Below are positions 56,360 to 64,000 of a stretch of DNA of 64,000 nucleotides, piece by piece. The notes under the pieces are model-generated. The model was not told where the DNA came from. It worked only from the letters and a program-made list of their open reading frames with translations, and made no database searches. The DNA is from Ariolimax columbianus (lineage: Eukaryota; Mollusca; Gastropoda; Stylommatophora; Arionidae), in contig JAVGWX010000004.1 in the NCBI GenBank assembly GCA_036924085.1, positions 16,519,454 through 16,583,453 of the forward strand. The letters run 5' to 3'. Within the stretch, counting starts at the first letter, position 1, and each line of letters begins with the position of its first letter. Made by a program: the position numbers and the translations under genes.

Positions 56360-56728
56360 GTGCGCGTTTCTGCGAAACCTGGTTGTTGTTGCTGTGTTGT
56401 TTAATGCGAACAATGAGTAAGTTTACTATTTTGAACATACTGACCGTTAAGTGGCAAGTTGTAATAACTTTTCTCCCATCCAGAGCGTGCTGATTGAGCT
56501 AACCCGTGGTCCTCCAAGTGGTTGATCTAAACTTGGCTGTAGCTACGTGTCGCTCAGTACTACGGGGAACACGTCTATCATCCACCTGTCATAATACAAT
56601 ACATTTCCAGGGTGTCCTTTCGAGAAGTGAGATGGGAGGTCTTGGTCAGTATATTTTAAACGAAACCTGATTACATGTTTGATCAGTATATGTTGCTTGA
56701 CTAGACGCTAGTATTATCTACGGGATCA
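56360..56728 (-). mobile_element. Dispersed repeat family R, copy 6
   Basis: GGTTGTTGTTGCTGTGTTGT at the left, GCGAACAATGAGTAAG, CCATCCAGAGCGTGCTGATT, ACATTTCCAGGGTG, GAGGTCTTGGTCAGTATATT, and TGACTAGACGCTAGT at the right. Diverged but collinear with copy 3. Possible duplication GGTCAGGT/GATCAGGT flanks it. Confidence 0.72.
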
Positions 56729-57379
56729 GGTAAAAAGTCGAAAACTAAATGTCACCATCACATTTGTTTCATTCATGAGAACCATGAAGCTATAATCCGA
56801 TTTGTTCTCCGTGCAGGAAGTTTACATCAAAACAACTGTGTCCTATTGCAATAGCGGCTCTTGTAACATTCGCTTATTGTGATGAAGTTTTCAGCTTCCT
56901 GCATAACGATTCTTAGTATTTTCTTTGACGACATGCTTAGAAGTGTTTTGCATCCAATACTCGTTTTCCTTATCAGCTTATCTACCCAACGTTGGCTGCC
57001 ATAACTATGAAAATAGTTCATTTTAACCCCCTCTCATTCAACCATACAACCCCATTGCACTCCACCCTAGCCTTCCAACCCACACATCTCTTCATTTCTT
57101 AAACCACCAATTTCGTCTACCCATATCTTTTCCCCTAAACCAACCCATATCTTCCCCGAACCCATCATCTTTTCCCCCCTCAGTCCGTCCGTCTCTTCAT
57201 TCCCAATCCACCCACACGTTGCAGTTGTAACTAGTGGACCATAACCAATCAAATGGTTGATAAAGCTAAAGAACATATGCATCAACAAAATGCAAATTCC
57301 TAAAATCTGGAGGAAATGTCAAGTTGTTATTTTGATAAAAACAGGAGCAACACGAACAGAACCAACGAATGTCTGTCCA
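56729..57379. other. Unassigned sequence, C-rich patch
   Basis: 57028-57200 is rich in CCCA/CCCAT. No coding signal recognised. Confidence 0.4.
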
Positions 57380-59100
57380 GCGTCACTGCAATGTCACATG
57401 TATATGATCTTTTAAATGGTGATCTTGAATCACATCTCCCTCTTGAAAGACAATAATCTGTTCAAGGAACAAATTAGTTTTAGGCCTGGAAGATCTTACA
57501 TCAGCCTAATCCTTAACCTAACACACCTAATCGAAGATGGGTACGAACGCAAACAGGTGCCATAGCTGTCGATATTGACCTAAATGTATCATTTGACACC
57601 ATATGTTATTAGACAGTTCTTTCAATGGAATACACCATGACGAAAGACTAGCGTGTAACAAATATTGTCAAACGTCTTTCGTAGAACAGACGATTCTATG
57701 TCACTTTGTGGAAAAAAGACAGCAGATGGCAATATCAAAACAACGGTCTGGCACAAAGAAGTGTCCTATCATCAATGCTATGTAACATATACATTAATGA
57801 TCAACTAATGGACACATACCCAATGCAATGTGCCTATGCTGACGACACAGCAGTTTCTGCTCAAGAGAAAGGGTATGACGAGGTTGAAAACAAACTGCCA
57901 TGTTCCTGTCAATGCCCTTGCAGAATACAACCACAATAATCATCTTAAACCAAATCCCAGTAAAGCCTAGGTATGTGCCTACCACCTTAGAAACAGAAAG
58001 ACAAAAATGAAACTTCAGATTAGCTCGCAAGGGCAGGAGCTTGAAAACTGCGCGGCTCTCAAATATCTAGGCGTAACACTAGACCACACATTGTCCTTTA
58101 TGATGCCCTGCCAGGAAACAAAGCGAAACATGCACTCAAGAAATAAGATCATCCGAAAATTGGCTGGCTTAACACGGGGGCCACAGCAATCCGTTCTCCG
58201 GACATCACTATTCATCCTGTGTTTCTCCGTAGCTGAATACGCCATACCGGTATGGTAATATTCTGCGAATGCGAAACTATTTGATACAGCAATAAATGAG
58301 GCGATCCTGATAGTATATCGGTGAATATAACACAGCCTCATCAATAAAATGTACCACATACTTGGTAAAGCACCGATCGAAATCCGAAGAAACGTCAAAG
58401 CAGAAATGGAAAGAGAAAAACAGCAACACGAACCAAGACAACCAATGTTTGTACATCAGGTACAGAGCATATGACTCAAATTCAGACAATACTCCTAAAA
58501 TAGTCCATAATAGACCATACATACTTGCCCTGGAAGCTGCTGTTGAAAGATTAATGCGCATCCAGAGATTGAACTTCTGGAGAAACCTACCCCATGTCAT
58601 TATATATGATACACAACATGGAAGTCACTAAACAATCTCCAAACTGGTGTATCACGGCGAAAGAAAAACATGTACAAATGGGGACACACAGAACGATGAC
58701 ACATGGCTGGTGCAATACAGAACCCAGACCAGCTGATGACATATGGTTGCAACAATACAGAACCCCAGACCAGATGATGACACACGGCTGGTGCAAAACA
58801 GAACCCAGACCAGCTGATGACACACGGCTGGTGCAATACAGACCGAAGACCAGCTGATGACACACGGCTGGTGCAATACAGAACCAAGACCAGCTAATGA
58901 CACACGGCTGGTGCAATACAGAACCCAGACCAGCTGATGACACATGGCTGGAACAATACAGAACCCAGACCAGGTGATGACACATGGCTGGAACAATACA
59001 GAACCCAGACCAGCTGATGTAACATCCCAACCACCAGGAAGCAAGCAATAAGTGCGATATGGTGTAAGCAACTTTCAAGATGACCCTTAGAGCTGAATAC
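57380..59100 (+). pseudogene. Pol-like LINE, copy B: RT to C-terminus, with internal minisatellite
   Basis: Frames read LFKEQISFRPGRSYISLILN with LTHLIEDGYER (after RT block 2), VDID-N-SFDT (block A, degraded), QWQYQNNGLAQRSVLSSMLC with NIYINDQLMD (block B, normally NGLPQGSVLSP.LFNIY), MQCAYADDTAVSAQE (block C, YADD intact), LKYLGVTLDHTLSF, RNKIIRKLAGLTRGPQQSVL with RTSLFILCFSVAEYAIPVW, then SLNNLQTGVSRRKKNMYKWG. At 58690 the C-terminal knuckle region becomes a 40-bp tandem array, and after it (59025 on) a HPNHQEASNKCDM-like block resumes. Multiple stops. Same family as copy A (22165-23440). Confidence 0.78.
58690..59025. repeat. 40-bp minisatellite built from LINE coding sequence, ~8 copies
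   Basis: The unit is CACACGGCTGGTGCAATACA plus GAACCCAGACCAGCTGATGA. In one frame GCTGGTGCAATACAGAACCC with AGACCAGCTGATG reads AGAIQNPDQLM, matching the C-G-A-x-Q-x-P-x-H-L-L knuckle expected right here after YKWGHTE in pol-like LINEs. So the repeat unit is the LINE's own C-terminal codons amplified in place. Confidence 0.85.
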
Positions 59101-59999
59101 TAGATGTATGCTAAATGACGGTAGACTTGTGTACGGAAAGTAAGTATCTCAGCCATCCGTATGCCCGTTGCTCCCCCATGATAGAAACCAAGCCTATTTC
59201 GTTTCCCATGAACTCGCCAACTCTTTACAAACTATCTAATTGTGACCATCTCTCTCCACCACACTCTCCCCTCCTCAAACCACGAAACTGTTTGCCCCTT
59301 CAAACCCGTCACTTCTGCCTCCACCTGTCGATCTCACACCCCCCCCCCCCCCTCACGGTGAACACGACACGATAACATTTGCTCATGCTATACAAATTTA
59401 TGATTATAAAATACTTTCAATAAATTAACTTTTATTTAAAAAAACAAGGGAAGTTGGTCCACAATTCAATGATGCTGTTTTATGGAAATAAAGTGTATAA
59501 ATTGTGTATGCGTTGTCTGTTTCTAGTTTGAGCTCTCATCCTGAACATGCGTTGTCAGCATGCGCAATGCATATCGAGTGTATTCCAGTGGAGTTTATAT
59601 TTCTGTGTCCTGAGTTTGTCAAAATTTTAAAAAATCGAATGCAATTTTCCTATTTTCATCTTGTGTACCAAACTGTACTGAATTCTAATAGAAATAAAAA
59701 GTGATTCATCTGGCACAATCAATGAAGCTGGAACTTGAGATGTGAGTGTGCTTCAGCAACGAACTTTATCATTGCGAACAGACACACATATACACTTATA
59801 GGGATCGATAATTGGTCACTGAATTCACATGCGAGATAGGACAACCAGTATTTTTACTTATTGATTGACTAACAAAATATTTATAAAATACATCCAAGAA
59901 TGCAGTTCAACATTATTCATGATTAAGTGTATTTTCTAATTTCAATAAACATATAAACTATTGCCCTATCAAGTTCAATGGCTTATTTGAAAGTTAAAT
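59101..59999. other. Unassigned sequence with poly-C tract
   Basis: A run of about 12 C lies at 59340. Nothing else recognised. Confidence 0.4.
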
Positions 60000-60001
60000 A
60001 A

Positions 60002-60354
60002 GGGGGAAAGACTAACGTTTGTTCAAGCAAAATCAAACTGATCGGACATGCTAGTCAGGGTTAGGCAAAAGATACTGGCCAAACCCTCACCTGAACTTCC
60101 TCGCAGTCCTTCCTGGAAACTGTCTGTTCTTCTTGGCAGTCTGGCTAACGAGATGGGGGATCGACGTGATCCCCGTAGCATTGGGCAACACACAGATGAA
60201 GTCAAGATTAGCAAAACCGTCTAGAGGACCCTGATCCTTTTCATCTGAGATGTGAGAAAAGCTACTGAAACCCTCTACTAAACGTCCTTTTCATAGTGCA
60301 CAAAAGTGTAAACTTACTCATTGTGGGCATACTCAAAAACAACAACGCAAAGGT
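60002..60354 (+). mobile_element. Dispersed repeat family R, copy 7
   Basis: In its likely sense (plus): GGGGGAAAGACTAACG, AAGATACTGGCCAAACCCTC, TCCTTCCTGGAAACTGTCTG, GGGGATCGACGTGATCCCCG, GTGAGAAAAGCTACTG, AACTTACTCATTGTGGGCAT, then CAAAAACAACAACGC. It is flanked by GTTAAATAA on both sides (left ~59992-60000, right ~60353-60361), an 8-9 bp direct duplication. Confidence 0.82.
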
Positions 60355-60361
60355 TAAATAA

Positions 60362-62399
60362 TAATTTTATTTCAGGCTCCTATATTATTTGGCTTTATGC
60401 TTTATTCCATTGATTTTCAAATCAAATATTTGCTGAATGCTTCTAAATGTGTTCTTTTATTCTTATTTTCTGATCTTCAGATGCGATTTATGTCCTTTTA
60501 AAGTCGTTCTGTTTGTGGTTATAAATATATTTCTTGTTTAGCTCGTCTAAAACATACCAGTAAAAATAAGTTACAGAAATAGTACAGAGTTAGAGTTAAA
60601 TATGGTATTCATGTAATCGAAATTACACTTTTCTACTAATTCTGCTCATTTAATTGACAACACTACTCTCAGAGGGCAAATACAAAGTTGGACAAGTAGG
60701 AAAGAATACACTACCATCACTAGTGCAAAATAGCTAGACCACATTGCTGGGATACATTAAGATTCGACGAGTTTCAGAGTGTTTAGTTTGTCCATTAGAC
60801 TTCATTATCCAATCTGAGTAGCTACATATTAGTTTTGTAAATACATCATGTTTGTTTTTAATTAAGAATATCAGCGAAGTTTCTTATTATTTCCGGATAT
60901 TCGATTTTTTTAAATTCCTGTGTGAAATGAGTTTAGGCACAAATGCTGAAATAAGTGAAGGGCAGGAAGATCTACAGGTGTAAAATTCAGAAATCGGGAC
61001 GAGGTAACTTTTGAAAGACACTGTTGCTTACAAAGTGTCGTCATGTTAGCCTTAAATATAAATGTTGCTATTATTGCATTGCACATTTTCAAGAGTATTT
61101 CTGATAGCAATATACTGATGTTTTTGTTTTCTTGATTGCAAATGAAAATCCCCAACGCGTGATTTATGTTTGTTTGCGTTGTTACAGCAAGTCCATTCAG
61201 CTATCTCCTCGTTGAGTATGCGTTGATCTCCTGCTAGGGGTAAATTATTGTGCTCTTTCCGAAGGCTATTAGCAAACCAGATGCAGAACGAATGAATTCT
61301 CAGCCTGCTTTCTGTGTTACTTATATACGGACGATAGGATAGGCCATTGGTAACATATTTTGGGCGATCTGAATTGGCAGTATTACAAAACACGCAACTT
61401 TCTTGCAGCGAGGCGAGGTCTACAAACCAAGATCGAATCCGGAGCTCTTATTATTTCTCTGTGTTATCTTTTGTACAATTCATGTGTGTTCTTTGTGCTT
61501 CTGAAAATGTTTGCCGTGGTCATCGTCGTTGCCTAATTGTATTGTGATGAATTGTTTTATTGTTTACATTTTCCAAATTAAAACTGTTATTAAACCATAA
61601 CGCTTTTTTTGTTTATAAGTTATTTACCTAAACTGTCTATACTTATTTCTACATGCAATGTAACAACAGGACAAGAGATATAAATACAATTTCTAATATT
61701 AAGAAGAAACATACTAAAAAATGAAAATATGTTAGTATAACTAAAATAATAACGAATCCGAAATGAGCTTAAACGAGGTATTTGAACATGAATCCCAGAA
61801 TGATGGCAAAGAGTGCTATTTTCTGTGTGAAGATTTCGCATTTGAAGATGCTAAGCAAAAATTATAGGGCAAAATATAAGAGACAGCTAACAACAATTGT
61901 GAATGGTGAAGCCCGTAATGATAACTAGATGCAAGAATAAATCCATTAGTTGAAAGCTACACACACAAACTCAAAGTATGTTCAGAAATACGTGCCGATC
62001 TTGAATATAATATATTTATCTCAGCAATTACTTATGAGACATACATAGATGAAAACAAAAGATATTTTCAGTTTTTGTAAGGCATACGTGATGTCGAATT
62101 TTATTTAGCCATAACAAGTAAATATGATGCATTCTAACATATTTGCGGCATATAAAAATATATGTCTTTGATGGACAGTATTTCAAAAGTTTTTCAGTAA
62201 CCCATGGAATGATAATTTTTAAAAAATCAAACATTGCACGTTTGTTCAACGGAAAATCATTCACGCACTGTACTATTGCGATGAAAGATTCGAGATGTGT
62301 AAAAAATGTTTAATACTAAGTCGTTATCATAATTATTTTCAATTTGTAAAGGCGTAACAGAGAAACGTGGGTGTGTCAGTAAATAGGTCACAAATGGTG
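60362..62399. other. AT-rich sequence, nothing recognised
   Basis: About 2 kb without arrays, SINE promoters or LINE blocks that I can recognise. Confidence 0.4.
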
Positions 62400-62880
62400 A
62401 TGTTGTGAAGAAGGATGTTTCCATTGCATCTAGTAACAATCCTGTCAAGCATGTCTTCTTCCTTTTCAGCGTACAGACAAGGTTATTTGTGCGTTATCAG
62501 TCAGTTCTTTGGGTACCCACCGTGAGCATATTCTCCGGAAATTCGATCAATCCCACATTACGCTGTAGGTTAAACCATGCGAACACCCTAATGCAGTTGC
62601 TGTACTCTATTGTGCCTCGCCTGTCAGCTCAAATCATCTCCACCACCGCACAGATGCTTCCCTTACAATCTGAACAGGGCGACCAGGCCGAGCTAGGTGA
62701 TCAATTGTTGAAAATCTCTGAGAAAACTTATCGACTCGGTCGTGTAACAATGTATGTGACAAACGCTTCTTATCGTAAACAGGAAGCATTTCCTTTTGAA
62801 TATCCTTTGCAGAAAGTCATTTGTTCCCCACCCCCCCCCCTTCCTTCAATCCACCTCCTACACAGCCCCCAGCCCCCCTC
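62400..62880 (-). pseudogene. Mariner-like transposase remnant 2
   Basis: Minus-strand frames give LGRPGRPVQIVREASVRW (linker between the two DNA-binding helices), an ATALGCSHGLTYSVMWD-like block, then NFRRICSRWVPKELTDNAQI. The RWVP..LT motif is the conserved link between DNA-binding and catalytic halves in mariner transposases. Degenerate LLDRIVTRC-like sequence follows near 62430. No DDD/DDE catalytic residues were found. It aligns with remnant 1 (43376-43760) in nucleotide blocks such as CTCGCCTGTCAGCTC and GACAAACGCTTCT. Confidence 0.65.
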
Positions 62881-63309
62881 TATCTCCCACCGCCATCCCC
62901 CAAAAAGTAACACAGTAGACATAATACAACTACTATATGACATTACTTCTTAGGTCAGGGATGCGGTAGTATATTGGCAGAAGTTTACTTTAAGTATTGC
63001 AACAACTTACTCGATAAACGTTTTCTACACACAAAAAACACCCCAAAAAGACACATTTAGCAAACAGGTGAGGGACAAATGTTAAGATGAAAGCATGTGA
63101 AGAAAACACTTAACCTTTAAACCACCTGCTCTTGAAGAATGTGCGAACACATAAAATGCACCACAGAGTATCATTTCAAAATTGAACTTTGTAAAAGAAA
63201 ATAGTTTTCATTGGCATACATAATTTCTCAACCAGATGTCTATGTTACTTATCTGTTTAAGTCGTCCTTATGCATGCAATTTATCTACGATTACTGTCTC
63301 TGCAACACT
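62881..63309. other. Unassigned sequence
   Basis: C-rich at its left edge. No feature recognised. Confidence 0.35.
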
Positions 63310-63540
63310 GTTTGATACATCACAAAACCTGTTTAGCACATCAAAAATATGTTCTATACATCACAAAATGTCTTATACATCACAAACCTGTTCTATACAT
63401 CACAATACTGTTCTATACATCACAAAACAGCTCTATACATCCCAAAACTGTTCTATATATCACAAAACTGTTCTATACATCACAAAACCTGTTTAACGCA
63501 TCACAAAACTGTTCTATACATCACAAAACAATTCAGCAAT
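63310..63540. repeat. 20-bp minisatellite, about 11 copies
   Basis: TTCTATACATCACAAAACTG repeats every 19-21 bp, with CCTGTTTAACACATC-like variants at 63330 and 63488. Confidence 0.93.
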
Positions 63541-64000
63541 GGAAACGAAAAGCATCAGTTACAAAATTGAATACACAATAACAACTGTTGAAGAGATGGA
63601 AAGACTTACAAATAGGGCAACAGTACAATGCCGTTACTTCTATCGTTACTTAGCAACTCAATCTACCGTGTTTTTTTTCCCATAGCTGTTGGTTTGAGCT
63701 TGTTATTGTAATGCACTTTCTGTAATCACAAACATCTGTAATATGACTTGAGATCTTCATCATTGTGTCAGGTCGATATCAACCAGCCTAGCCATGTTTT
63801 CCAACAGCTCCTACTAAACTATATTTTAATTAAACCTGATTGTCGTCGTTCTATTTCTCGAGACAAAGTTATTGATAAAGTGTTCTGTAATATTTCCTAA
63901 TTTATTTTCTTTGAAAATGGCCATCCTTTATCTGATAATAATCTTTTGAAAAGGTCTGTCGCTCTTATTGATTTCTTAAGTGTTTGCTGCTGGTCAGAGA
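63541..64000. other. Unassigned sequence to end of window
   Basis: No recognised feature. Confidence 0.4.

Noticed and set aside
1..64000. LTR retrotransposons or endogenous viruses
   Set aside because: No long direct repeats with protease, integrase or envelope-like frames were seen; all RT sequences are of the non-LTR type.

Overview
This is a piece of an AT-rich animal nuclear genome. No complete host gene, rRNA or functional tRNA gene is visible. Recognisable protein-coding sequence belongs to transposable elements, nearly all decayed: non-LTR retrotransposons (RTE-like, CR1-like, Jockey/pol-like with RNase H), two mariner-like transposase remnants, and several families of short retroposons with tRNA-like heads. 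Around 20 micro- and minisatellite arrays fill much of the rest. The combination of RTE, CR1 and RNase H-bearing Jockey-type LINEs, tRNA-derived SINEs and very many minisatellites suggests a lophotrochozoan invertebrate. A mollusc (possibly a heterobranch gastropod) is my best guess, but that is inference and not proven here.

Layout. 0.5-4.2 kb: four minisatellites (about 55-80, 32, 62 and 41 bp units). 4.5-5.3 kb: LINE 3' fragments on the minus strand. 5.8-8.4 kb: a degenerate RTE-like LINE split by three insertions (an unnamed 445-bp unit, a SINE and a copy of dispersed family R). 10.2-14.4 kb: 39-bp minisatellite, (AGT)n, then CACT-rich DNA with an 84-bp minisatellite. 14.5-15.1 kb: RNase H-type LINE tail. 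15.5-17.9 kb: RTE-like copy 1 between two (ATAC)n tracts. 19.1-19.5 kb: 33-bp minisatellite. 20-30 kb: several LINE remnants (20.2, 22.2-23.4, 26, 28.2-29.7 kb) and SINE-type insertions. 29.9-30.6 kb: 42-bp minisatellite. 31.5-36.9 kb: a CR1-like LINE interrupted by a 3.7-kb Jockey-like element with a perfect 13-bp target-site duplication. 38-40 kb: 38-bp and 46-bp arrays. 40.4-43.8 kb: two R copies, (TA)n, two RNase H modules joined 5'-to-5', and a mariner remnant. 44.2-44.9 kb: 43-bp array. 46.2-48.7 kb: third Jockey-like copy. 50.9-52.2 kb: degenerate 33-bp array. 53.3-55.1 kb: RTE-like copy 2, with the best-preserved reading frame (595 codons). 55.5-59.1 kb: SINE, LINE tail, R copy, and a pol-like LINE whose C-terminal coding sequence has expanded into a 40-bp minisatellite. 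60-63.6 kb: R copy, mariner remnant, 20-bp array.

How the parts relate. The elements are layered and can be ordered in time from nesting: Jockey-like inside CR1; SINE and R inside RTE; R inside the pol-like LINE; a ~165-bp element inside two other LINEs. Several unrelated elements end in the same kind of (GAA)n tail preceded by an ACG(C)AGAAG-like motif, which suggests that the short elements borrow a LINE's 3'-end recognition. The least described items I can see are family R (seven copies, about 350 bp, (AAC)n tail, 8-bp target duplications), the ~165-bp element (two copies with duplications), and the LINE-ORF-derived minisatellite. All comparisons were made by eye; no alignment or database search was run.
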